A stretch of 13,302 nucleotides of DNA from Caryophanales bacterium UBA4100. GTDB taxonomy: Bacteria; Bacillota; Bacilli; Paenibacillales; UBA4045. Both the position numbers and the translations under genes were made by a program. The stretch is taken from positions 10,378-23,679 of the forward strand of contig DFXU01000029.1 of assembly GCA_002383285.1 (NCBI GenBank). The letters are read 5' to 3'. The notes beneath the pieces are model-generated. The model searched no databases and was not told where the DNA came from. It saw nothing but the letters and a program-made list of their open reading frames with translations. Below, piece after piece: positions 5,670 through 12,731 of the stretch (position 1 is its first letter; each line of letters starts with the position of its first letter).

Positions 5670-6412
5670 AGTTCTTCTCCTAGCACATATTTGCGGATAA
5701 TGAATCCAACACCATCTTCCTCATTCGTGGGAGCAACCACATTCGCTGCTTGCTTGACCGCCGCTTGGGCATTCCCCATCGCAACACCAAGCCCTGCATC
5801 TACAATCATAGCCATATCATTCATACTATCACCCATGGCTACAACCTCTTCCATTCCACACCCAACAATCTCACAGAGTTTACGAATTCCATATGATTTA
5901 TTGACACCAATTGGGTTCATCTCCATATTATTCGGATCTGAGTTCGTAATTTCTAGCAATCCCCAGGAGCTAATCTCCTGTAACAAACTCAGCCTCAATT
6001 GCTCATTCTCTGTATAATATCCGAATTTCAACCACTGCTCATCGGTTGGGAATCCCTTCCAATTCTCGCGATTATACACATGATTTAAACCATATGCGTA
6101 GAACCATACACCATGGGCGTTAGCCAGCCTAAGCATTTCCTTAATTAAATGAACATCCATCAATACCCTATGATTAAGATGGTCCTTATTGTTCCATACC
6201 TCACTTCCATTCACAGCTACGAACGGTGAACTAAGGCCAAGCTGCTCAACGAATGGCACGATCGATGCATGACCTCTACCAGTGGCCATGCATACAGCAA
6301 TACCCGCCTCCCCTGCACGCTTAATCCAATATTGATTTTCCTCTGAAATTGTATTTGAGCTGTTAAGTAATGTTCCATCCATATCCAAAGCGATGATCCG
6401 ATATCTGTTCAT
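5666..6412 (-). CDS. Cof-type HAD-IIB family phosphatase
   Basis: Cytosolic, Mg-dependent phosphatase of the haloacid dehalogenase superfamily, 248 residues. Motif I is DMDGTLLNSS (residues 10-19, nucleophile Asp10 and acid/base Asp12). Motif II is CMATGRG (Thr43). A C2 cap domain lies between about residues 85 and 170. Motif III is the Lys in GVNKSYGI, and motif IV is VAMGDSMNDMAMI, followed by GLGVAMGNA. Members hydrolyse sugar phosphates, nucleotides or flavin precursors, and substrate cannot be told from sequence. It starts at the ATG at 6412, about 32 nt downstream of a predicted transcription start, so it is probably the first gene of the operon that runs to 1593. It overlaps the DUF456 gene by ATGA. 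Confidence 0.9.
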   Translation of the reverse strand: MNRYRIIALDMDGTLLNSSNTISEENQYWIKRAGEAGIAVCMATGRGHASIVPFVEQLGLSSPFVAVNGSEVWNNKDHLNHRVLMDVHLIKEMLRLANAHGVWFYAYGLNHVYNRENWKGFPTDEQWLKFGYYTENEQLRLSLLQEISSWGLLEITNSDPNNMEMNPIGVNKSYGIRKLCEIVGCGMEEVVAMGDSMNDMAMIVDAGLGVAMGNAQAAVKQAANVVAPTNEEDGVGFIIRKYVLGEEL

Positions 6413-6450
6413 TTATGTATGTTCCCTTCAGCATAATCTATTTGGTGTTC

Positions 6451-6479
6451 ATTATACTCTTTTCATAGAGGGTAAAAAA
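6451..6479 (-). promoter_or_regulatory. Probable sigma-A promoter of the HAD-to-DUF1450 operon
   Basis: On minus a perfect TATAAT lies at 6451-6456, with a poor -35 (TTTTTT, 6474-6479) at 17-bp spacing. The expected start of transcription, near 6444, leaves a leader of about 32 nt before the ATG at 6412. The -35 is weak, so activator help or an error in the call is possible. Confidence 0.45.
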
Positions 6480-6552
6480 GGATACAGTATAGTTACTCTT
6501 ATTCGACATAATACTACAAATTCTGGAAAGCGAGTTGAGGAGGGATTAGAAC

Positions 6553-7896
6553 TTGTTATCTTCTATCATTGGGATAATCAATTTACTGGCGTTTGTGTCC
6601 CTTCCAGGCTATATGATAGCAGTCATATTCAGCTTTGTATTCTGGAAGATCCCTTTCCGAACATGGTTGGATCGTATCATCTACTTCATATGCACCCAAG
6701 CACTTATTGTAAACTGGCTGTTCTTTCACTTGCCTCCTAATATATATCTTGCATGCTCTCTGATCACATTCTCGATACTGTTCTTCATCTTCTTCAAGCC
6801 CATTCGTTTCGCTGAACGAATTCGACTAATCGTCGGTGCTTTATTAATTACCTTTATCATAGAGATCGTGTCTGGCATATTAAGAATTCAACATTACTCT
6901 CAGGAGCACATAATAACGAACTCTCTATTGCTGCTGACATCCTTATGGCCATTATATGCAATTATAACAGCGATCACTATTTATATGGCAAAAAAAGGGG
7001 TTCATCCTGGGAAAAGACTTCATCTATTCATATCTTCTAAACGTCAGAATACGATTTCTTATCTGATCCTATTGTTAATTGTTCAATTCCTATTATTGAT
7101 CTTCTTACTGCCGATATTCCCTACACACGAGAATGGACTCTACTTCAGCTTGATCTTCCTGGCTAGTACATTCAGCCTAATGATTGTCTTATTGGTATTG
7201 CGGGTTATTAGTCAATCCGTCGATGAAGGTGCCCGTATATCTCAACAGCTGCACATTGAGGATGTGAATCAGATGTTCACGACTATCCGTGGTCAACGAC
7301 ACGATTTTCTAAATCATGCTCAGGTCATACATGCGATGGTCAGCAGAGGCAAATACGAACAGCTGCAGCAATATACAGCGGAATTAATAGGTGAGATTAA
7401 ATTGATCAATGAAGTCATTCAAATCGGTCATCCTGCACTTGCCGCCCTAGTTCGTTCCAAGATAGCAGTAGCTCTTGCTAGGAAAGTTGACTTCCGTTAT
7501 GAATTATTCGGATTGAGCGGAGTCTCACTCGGAATTAAATCGGTTGATATTGTCAAGATCATTGGCAATCTGATCGATAACGCATTGGATGAAGCAAGCC
7601 AGTTAGCTGCAGATGAGCGATGGATTGAGCTCAGGGGAACCATGAAGGATAATAAACTGCTTCTGACGATTCGCAACCCAGGCCGTCATATTCCAGATGA
7701 TGACCTGCAGCACATTTTTCAACCAGGCTATACAACCAAGGATATGATCCACCACAGTGGTATTGGATTATCTATCGTGAAGGAGAGAATTGAATATTAC
7801 AACGGAGTAATTCAGGTCTCAAGCATTGAGGGTAAGGGAACCGAATTCCGAATTGAAATCCCTACAAACCAATGGGAAACAGCCTCTCAAGAATAA
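6553..7896 (+). CDS. Sensor histidine kinase, 7-TM with Spo0B-type H-box and GHKL ATPase
   Basis: Membrane sensor kinase of 447 residues. About seven hydrophobic segments fill residues 6-218 with no large extracytoplasmic domain, an AgrC-like layout suited to sensing a small or membrane-borne signal. A short linker leads to the phospho-acceptor RGQRHDFLNHAQVIHAM (His250 the likely site), of the Spo0B/CitA/AgrC class. The GHKL ATPase follows, with N-box NLIDNALDEA (339-348) and G2 box HSGIGLSIVKERI (401-413); the G1 region RNPG is degenerate as in AgrC-type kinases. The start is TTG at 6553, decided by GAGGAGGG 8 nt upstream; the next in-frame ATG (residue 21) has no ribosome site. No response regulator is adjacent: upstream is divergent, downstream convergent. 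Signal and partner are unknown. Confidence 0.88.
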   Translation: MLSSIIGIINLLAFVSLPGYMIAVIFSFVFWKIPFRTWLDRIIYFICTQALIVNWLFFHLPPNIYLACSLITFSILFFIFFKPIRFAERIRLIVGALLITFIIEIVSGILRIQHYSQEHIITNSLLLLTSLWPLYAIITAITIYMAKKGVHPGKRLHLFISSKRQNTISYLILLLIVQFLLLIFLLPIFPTHENGLYFSLIFLASTFSLMIVLLVLRVISQSVDEGARISQQLHIEDVNQMFTTIRGQRHDFLNHAQVIHAMVSRGKYEQLQQYTAELIGEIKLINEVIQIGHPALAALVRSKIAVALARKVDFRYELFGLSGVSLGIKSVDIVKIIGNLIDNALDEASQLAADERWIELRGTMKDNKLLLTIRNPGRHIPDDDLQHIFQPGYTTKDMIHHSGIGLSIVKERIEYYNGVIQVSSIEGKGTEFRIEIPTNQWETASQE

Positions 7897-7930
7897 ACAG
7901 ACTATGTATATAAATCAACATAGTCTGTTT
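7895..7930. terminator. Convergent hairpin between histidine kinase and mnt genes
   Basis: AAACAGACTATGT and ACATAGTCTGTTT form a perfect 13-bp stem with a 10-nt loop. It begins inside the TAA of the kinase gene and ends 8 bp before the lipoprotein stop. The arms end in AAA/TTT so each strand has a short T-rich end, but no long T-run, so it could act in both directions with modest strength. Confidence 0.65.
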
Positions 7931-7938
7931 AGGAGTGA

Positions 7939-8877
7939 TCATGAATTTTTTTGGAGCTGCTCATAGATTGTCTTGATATTCCACTCCATCATCTTTAGAT
8001 AAGAGTCTCCATCCTCACCGGGCTTTCCAATGGAATCAGTAAAAACCTTACCTCCAATGGGTACTTTCGTCTCAGCAGAAACCATCTCCATACTTCGTGG
8101 ATCAATACTGGTCTCTAAGAACAGTACGCTTACATCCTTATCTCTTATGAGGTCAATCACCTGGCTAATCTGCTCTGGACTCCCTTGGTTCTCCGCATTA
8201 ATCTCCCATATATATCCTGCCTGAAATTGATAAGCGGCCGAGAAATATTTGAATGCCCCCTCACTAGTAACTAAAAATCGTTTATCCTCCGAAATCTCAT
8301 TGAATTTATTCAATGCATCCGTGTGCAGCTTTTCTAGCTTCTCAATATATGCACTAGCATTCTGCTCATATATATCGGCATGCTCTGGGTCCAGTTGAAT
8401 TAACGCATTCTTAGCATTGCTAGCATACTTAATCCCATTACGAATATCTAACCACGCATGTGGATCTGCTTCCCCTTCTTTGCCTTCAGTCGTTAGATAC
8501 TTGACCTCAACTCCTTCACTTAGTCGGAATACCGGAGCGCCTTCACCGCTCTTGCCTGCTGTCTCCAGCAGCTTATCGAACCATGAATTTCCTGCCTCTA
8601 GATTAAGTCCGTTATAGAACACAACATCTGCATCCGTCGTCTTTCCCACATCTGCTGGAAGAGGATCGTATTCATGGGGATTAGAACCAACTGGAGCTAA
8701 GCTGTGGATATCAACACGATCCCCACCAATGTTCTTAACAATATCGTATATAATGGAGTAGGTTGTAACTACCTGTAATTTATCTTCGTTAGTGTCCTTC
8801 CCTCCAACTACACCGCAGCCTGCAAGTACGAACGCTATTATTGAGCATATAACCGCTATACGAAATGTCCTATTCAT
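7939..8877 (-). CDS. mntA: Manganese ABC transporter substrate-binding lipoprotein (MntA/PsaA-like)
   Basis: Extracytoplasmic metal-binding lipoprotein of 312 residues. A signal peptide ends in the lipobox VLAGC, with Cys21 as the lipidated residue. The cluster A-I fold supplies four ligands: His68 (GSNPHEYDPLP), His140 (DPHAWLD), Glu206 (SEGAFKYFS) and Asp281 (FTDSIGKPGEDGDSY). Zinc-type relatives carry a third His where Glu206 stands, so the ligand set is that of PsaA/MntA manganese proteins; GYIWEINAENQGSPEQIS also resembles PsaA. The acidic His-rich loop common in zinc binders is absent. It is the last gene of a three-gene importer: the ATG at 8877 overlaps the permease stop (ATGA) and has AGGAG 9 nt upstream. 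Metal choice is inferred from the ligands. Confidence 0.9.
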   Translation of the reverse strand: MNRTFRIAVICSIIAFVLAGCGVVGGKDTNEDKLQVVTTYSIIYDIVKNIGGDRVDIHSLAPVGSNPHEYDPLPADVGKTTDADVVFYNGLNLEAGNSWFDKLLETAGKSGEGAPVFRLSEGVEVKYLTTEGKEGEADPHAWLDIRNGIKYASNAKNALIQLDPEHADIYEQNASAYIEKLEKLHTDALNKFNEISEDKRFLVTSEGAFKYFSAAYQFQAGYIWEINAENQGSPEQISQVIDLIRDKDVSVLFLETSIDPRSMEMVSAETKVPIGGKVFTDSIGKPGEDGDSYLKMMEWNIKTIYEQLQKNS

Positions 8878-9731
8878 TGAATCATTCTCCTATCTGATGA
8901 TATCTTTAAGGTGCGCCATAACAGTCCTTGCTTCGGGGAGAACATGAACGCTAATGCGAAGAATACCGTCGCAACGAGTACAATGCTTGCCCCTGATGCC
9001 AAATTATATGTGTAGCTAAAGTACAAGCCCACAATTGCCGATACAACTCCAAAGCACATTGAAAGATAAATCATGACCCATAATCGATCCGTTAGTAAAT
9101 AGGCGGTAGCAGCAGGAGTTATTAACATAGCTACCACAAGCACAATTCCCACAGTCTGGAGCGAGGCTACAGTAACCAACGTCAGAAGAATCATTAATGC
9201 GTAGTGAATCAATCGATTTGGAAGTCCATATGCAGCCGACATAATTGGATCAAAGGAGCTTACTAACAATTCCTTATAGAAAAAATAGATCGCACTTAGT
9301 ACAAGCACACCAACTGCAAATGTAGCCCACATCTCAGATGTTCGTACGACTAATACATTACCGAAGAGAATGTGATACAGGTCCGTACTGCTCTTCATCA
9401 AGGTAATCATAATAATCCCTAAAGCAAAGGCAAAGGTAAACATAATGCCAATGGATACATCATGCTTAATTCTGCTATTCTGGCTCACATACCCAATTCC
9501 TACAGCAGTCAACACACCAGTAACAACAGCCCCGAAGAAGAAATTAATTCCGAGCATATAGGACAAGGCAACGCCTGGCAGTACAGCATGTGAAATCGCA
9601 TCCCCCATCAATGCCATACCCCTAAGAATAATAAAGCACCCGATTGCCCCACAGATTATACCAACCATAATTGAAGTAATTAATGCCTTCTGCATATATT
9701 CGTAGTTCACAATTGCTTCTATAAATGCCAT
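8874..9731 (-). CDS. Metal ABC transporter permease (ABC-3 family)
   Basis: Integral membrane channel of a Mn/Zn/Fe-type importer, 285 residues with about eight membrane helices. Family marks are LRGMALMGDAISHAVLPGVALSY (about residues 36-58), whose DAxSHAVLPG is typical of ABC-3 permeases, the GIMFTFAFALGI helix, and the cytoplasmic coupling region GLPNRLIHYALM followed by VGIVLVVAMLITPAATAYLL. The C-terminal tail (SSDRRMIQ) is charged. Its ATG at 9731 overlaps the stop of the ATPase gene by one base (TAATG) and its own stop overlaps the lipoprotein start, so all three proteins are made from one message in coupled fashion. Confidence 0.92.
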   Translation of the reverse strand: MAFIEAIVNYEYMQKALITSIMVGIICGAIGCFIILRGMALMGDAISHAVLPGVALSYMLGINFFFGAVVTGVLTAVGIGYVSQNSRIKHDVSIGIMFTFAFALGIIMITLMKSSTDLYHILFGNVLVVRTSEMWATFAVGVLVLSAIYFFYKELLVSSFDPIMSAAYGLPNRLIHYALMILLTLVTVASLQTVGIVLVVAMLITPAATAYLLTDRLWVMIYLSMCFGVVSAIVGLYFSYTYNLASGASIVLVATVFFALAFMFSPKQGLLWRTLKISSDRRMIQ

Positions 9732-10471
9732 TACACACCAACCCCGATCTGCTCCATAAAGGCAAAGTGACCTTTATATGCTTTGGCTAATAGGTCTGGC
9801 CGGAACACTTCCTCAATGGAACCATAGCCAATCAATTCACGATTTAATAATATTAATTTGTTGAAGTAAGTGCTTGCCTTCGTTAAGTCATGATGTACAA
9901 CAACTACTGTTTTACCAGAATTACGCAGCTCCTTAAGAATACGAATAATTGTCTCCTCACTGCTTAAATCGACACCGACGAATGGTTCGTCTAGGAAATA
10001 CATTTCCGGCTCTTGGGCCAAGGCCCTAGCTAGGAACACTCTCTGCTGCTGACCACCCGAAAGCTCACCGATCTGACGATTACCATACGAAGTCATTCCT
10101 ACTTGCTCCAAGCACTCATAAGCTAACTCCTTCTGGTTTTTCCCCGGACGCTGGAACAATCGCAAATTAGGATAAGTTCCAATCAAGACCGCATCCAATA
10201 CAGTTATGGGAAAATCCCAATCAATTTCACTGCGCTGAGGAACATAGGCGATTTTCTTCCTGATATCTCTTATTGAGCGATCTAGAATCTGAATATCTCC
10301 TCTATCTTTCGGAATTAAGTTTAATAACGCCTTAAGTAAGGTTGACTTCCCTGCTCCATTTGGACCAATGACACCAACTAAATTGCCTGATTCTAGGCTG
10401 AAACTAATATTTTTCACCGCTTCATCACCATGATAGGAAACATTTAAATTTTTTACAGATATCGCATTCAT
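9731..10471 (-). CDS. Metal ABC transporter ATP-binding protein
   Basis: Cytosolic ATPase that drives the importer, 246 residues from the ATG at 10471. All motifs are intact: Walker A GPNGAGKST, Q-loop YVPQRSEIDWDFP (typical of Mn/Zn ABC ATPases), signature LSGGQQQRV, Walker B MYFLDEP and the switch His in VVHHDLT. A GTG one codon upstream (10474) is also possible; the ribosome site GAGGAG lies 9 nt from the ATG and 6 nt from the GTG. It is the promoter-proximal gene of the operon, with a leader of about 90 nt that holds an inverted repeat. Manganese is assumed from the lipoprotein partner. Confidence 0.93.
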   Translation of the reverse strand: MNAISVKNLNVSYHGDEAVKNISFSLESGNLVGVIGPNGAGKSTLLKALLNLIPKDRGDIQILDRSIRDIRKKIAYVPQRSEIDWDFPITVLDAVLIGTYPNLRLFQRPGKNQKELAYECLEQVGMTSYGNRQIGELSGGQQQRVFLARALAQEPEMYFLDEPFVGVDLSSEETIIRILKELRNSGKTVVVVHHDLTKASTYFNKLILLNRELIGYGSIEEVFRPDLLAKAYKGHFAFMEQIGVGV

Positions 10472-10533
10472 CACAGTTAGCTCCTCTCTAAGAAATATAA
10501 ATATATGAGGTTGAAATGATTTTGGGAAGTTGT

Positions 10534-10554
10534 ATCAAACTATAAATGTTTGAT
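10534..10554. repeat. 7-7-7 inverted repeat in the mnt leader
   Basis: ATCAAAC and GTTTGAT flank a 7-bp A/T spacer and are perfect inverted copies. The element begins about 10 nt downstream of the predicted transcription start of the metal transporter operon. It could be a repressor operator or a 5' hairpin in the message; no T-run follows, so it is not a terminator. It does not match the B. subtilis MntR or Zur consensus as I know them. Confidence 0.5.
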
Positions 10555-10570
10555 GTGTACCTTAATTTTG

Positions 10571-10600
10571 ATTATACACAAAAATGTTGTGCTAGTGCAA
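10571..10600 (-). promoter_or_regulatory. Probable promoter of the metal transporter operon
   Basis: On minus a perfect TATAAT (10571-10576) has TTGCAC (10595-10600) 18 bp upstream as a partial -35. Transcription would start near 10564, about 90 nt before the ATPase gene. An imperfect palindrome (10586-10601) overlaps the -35 and spacer. Confidence 0.5.
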
Positions 10601-10601
10601 C
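10586..10601. promoter_or_regulatory. Imperfect palindrome overlapping the mnt -35, candidate operator
   Basis: GTTGTGCTAGTGCAAC is symmetric at 12 of 16 positions around a central CTAG, with arms GTTG and CAAC. It covers the proposed -35 and part of the spacer, the right place for a metal-responsive repressor such as a DtxR/MntR or Fur-family protein. The identity of the factor is not visible. Confidence 0.35.
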
Positions 10602-10610
10602 AAATATTTC

Positions 10611-10649
10611 AAAAAATTAACCGCTATAGCTATTTGCTATAACGGTTAA
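10611..10649 (-). terminator. Intrinsic terminator of the PBP gene
   Basis: On minus the arms TTAACCG and CGGTTAA, then after one mismatch TATAGC and GCTATA, make a 13-bp stem with a 5-nt loop, followed by six T residues. It lies about 24 nt after the PBP stop and separates that gene from the metal transporter promoter. Confidence 0.9.
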
Positions 10650-10672
10650 ACATCTTGCTATACAAAGCAATA

Positions 10673-12688
10673 TTATTTTTCGTCCACTAGTCCAACATAC
10701 TTATCATACGCATCGAATATTTTTCGGGCTATTGGAGCAGCTCCATGCCCGCCAAAGCCACCCTCTGGAACAACGACAGCTACTGCTAGCTTAGGGTTCT
10801 CCGCTGGAGCATAAGCTATGAATACTGCATTATCCAGCTTCTGTCCAGCAATATCTGATTCTGAGGTTCCTGTCTTCCTGCGGAAGTCATATTGAAAACC
10901 ATCAAAACCCTGAACACCACTAATCATCCCATTCTGAATGGTATCCCAATACTCATCCGGCAAATCAATTTCATTTAGAATAATAGGTTCTGTGAATTCC
11001 TCCACAACGTGATCCTCATAATCCGTAATTTTGGTTACAAATTGTGGTTTCAGTCGTTTGCCTCGATTTGCTAGCATCGTGATATATTGAGCTAACTGAA
11101 GCGTCGTATATTTCCCTTGTTGTCCGAAGGATGCGAATACCAGCGCTGCCTGGGCACTCGAATTCTTGACTGTTTCATAATATTCTATGATACCGTTCTG
11201 CTCTCCTGGAAGTCCGCTTTGTGTAGAAACGCCAAGACCAAACTGTTTCATATATGAATCCCACATATCCAATGGTTCTGCAATCCTACTGCTTAGATAT
11301 AGCTTATTTCCTATCATTGCTGACATAAAGGTGTTTGATGACTTCTGAATTGCGGTTGTTGGGGTTAATGTGCCATATGCATGTGATCCTGAGTTCCTAA
11401 TTTTGGATTCATCTCTACCATAGATGAATTGTCCAGTATCCTGATATTTAGTTTGAGGTGTAATTAGTCCCTCATTAAGTCCAATAAGTACAGTCAACGG
11501 TTTAATTGTCGATCCTAGTGGGACGAGTGAGGAAGGATGCTTCCCAATCTCTTCAACCTCCAAATCCGGCCTTCGCTCTCTGATCGTCCCGTTCTCGAAC
11601 TGCTGTCTTATCATATTCAGCGTAGTTTGGTTAATTCCACCGCGCCATACATTGGAATCGTAATCCGGCATACTTGCCATTGCTACAACATGACCAGTGT
11701 CCACCTCCATAGCTACAGCATAACCAGCTACTGCATTCTTACCTTGATAAGGTGTCTTAAGCAGCTTGGCTTCATCACTTTTCATCCATTCTATATGATT
11801 AACAATTGCTTCCTCAGTTATCAGCTGTACATCCTTGTGCAGGGATAAGGTTAGATTATGTCCCTTTTGTGGGAACTTAATTTCTACCTGTCCTACGATC
11901 TGCTCCTTGGCATTAATCGGATATGTCTTCGAGCCATTCGTTCCGCGCAATACATCCTGATATAGAAATTCTAAACCATCGAATCCTACATATTCATCAT
12001 TGGTGTATTCTCTATTCCCACCTTTATAGCGAGCAAGATAGGAGGCTGCTTGATTCTTCGCCGTTGAATGCTCTCTCATATAACCAATCAACTGCGTGGC
12101 GATGGAGTTGGAATCATATCTGCGAACACTTTCCTCTGTGATCTCTAAGCCTTCTAGTTCATCCTTATGCTCAAGTAAATAAGCGACCTCACGCTGTGAT
12201 AATCCTTCTTTAATTCGGCGGGGTACCGAAGTGAGCACTGGGCTTTTTGTACTATTCTGATTGAGATCATAACCGACATCCATCTTCTTAATAATCTCTT
12301 CACTTGTAATCTGTGGTTTGCTTGGATCTCCACTCTTCATGAATAGCTCAGCCAAATCATAGGCTAACTGAACGACGGATTCCTTGCTTCGCCCTGGCTC
12401 AACTCGAAAGTAGAGAGACTGCGTTGATTCCGTATACGCGATTGGAAAGCCATTCCTATCGAATATATTGCCTCGGATAGGCGCGATTGGCGTGCTGATC
12501 GTACTATTGCTCTCTTCTTTTTTCTTCATTGCGTCACTTTCGACGAACTGTAAGAATGCAAGTCTTACTACAAGGATGGAGAATAGTAAGAAAGCACTAA
12601 AGAAGAATATATTCAGTCGGAGCGCAAAGTGCCTTTTGAGATTAGCTTCATGCTGAGCGGGATCCTTGGAATCATGTATGGTGGTCAT
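10673..12688 (-). CDS. Class B penicillin-binding protein, PBP2/PbpA-like transpeptidase
   Basis: Membrane-anchored peptidoglycan transpeptidase of 671 residues. A cytoplasmic tail of about 22 residues precedes one transmembrane helix (about 24-48). The dimerisation/pedestal domain follows, beginning PIAPIRGNIFDRNG (67-80), and then the transpeptidase domain with all three active-site motifs: Ser393 in STIK, Ser450-Ser-Asn452 and Lys605 in KTGTS. The protein stops soon after the catalytic domain with no PASTA repeats, which argues against the SpoVD and PBP2B division types and for the elongation-type PBP2 (PbpA/PbpH of Bacillus, partner of RodA). The ATG at 12688 has AAGGA 8 nt upstream. It follows a HAD gene by 43 bp with no terminator seen between, so the two may be co-transcribed, and it ends in its own terminator. 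Confidence 0.9.
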   Translation of the reverse strand: MTTIHDSKDPAQHEANLKRHFALRLNIFFFSAFLLFSILVVRLAFLQFVESDAMKKKEESNSTISTPIAPIRGNIFDRNGFPIAYTESTQSLYFRVEPGRSKESVVQLAYDLAELFMKSGDPSKPQITSEEIIKKMDVGYDLNQNSTKSPVLTSVPRRIKEGLSQREVAYLLEHKDELEGLEITEESVRRYDSNSIATQLIGYMREHSTAKNQAASYLARYKGGNREYTNDEYVGFDGLEFLYQDVLRGTNGSKTYPINAKEQIVGQVEIKFPQKGHNLTLSLHKDVQLITEEAIVNHIEWMKSDEAKLLKTPYQGKNAVAGYAVAMEVDTGHVVAMASMPDYDSNVWRGGINQTTLNMIRQQFENGTIRERRPDLEVEEIGKHPSSLVPLGSTIKPLTVLIGLNEGLITPQTKYQDTGQFIYGRDESKIRNSGSHAYGTLTPTTAIQKSSNTFMSAMIGNKLYLSSRIAEPLDMWDSYMKQFGLGVSTQSGLPGEQNGIIEYYETVKNSSAQAALVFASFGQQGKYTTLQLAQYITMLANRGKRLKPQFVTKITDYEDHVVEEFTEPIILNEIDLPDEYWDTIQNGMISGVQGFDGFQYDFRRKTGTSESDIAGQKLDNAVFIAYAPAENPKLAVAVVVPEGGFGGHGAAPIARKIFDAYDKYVGLVDEK

Positions 12689-12731
12689 CTTTACGTTCCT
12701 TTCTATTGGATTGGATCATCGAATGGAAAAT

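Noticed and set aside
6415..6468. Plus-strand 17-codon hydrophobic reading frame (MYVPFSII...) upstream of the histidine kinase, a possible signal peptide gene
   Set aside because: No ribosome site before the ATG, and the stretch overlaps the minus-strand promoter and leader of the HAD gene; chance opening is more likely.
6470..6552. Sigma-A promoter for the histidine kinase on plus
   Set aside because: TATAGT and CATAAT are present as -10-like hexamers, but neither has an acceptable -35 at 16-18 bp, so no call is made.
10653..10668. Small inverted repeat TTGCT/AGCAA followed on plus by a T-rich stretch, terminator-like
   Set aside because: Only 5 bp, and no plus-strand gene would need it; the real terminator of the PBP gene is the stronger hairpin beside it.
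11537..11848. Plus-strand open frames antisense to the PBP gene (also at 11923-12141 and 12468-12656)
   Set aside because: Products have no family resemblance and lie wholly opposite a PBP with intact STIK, SSN and KTG motifs.
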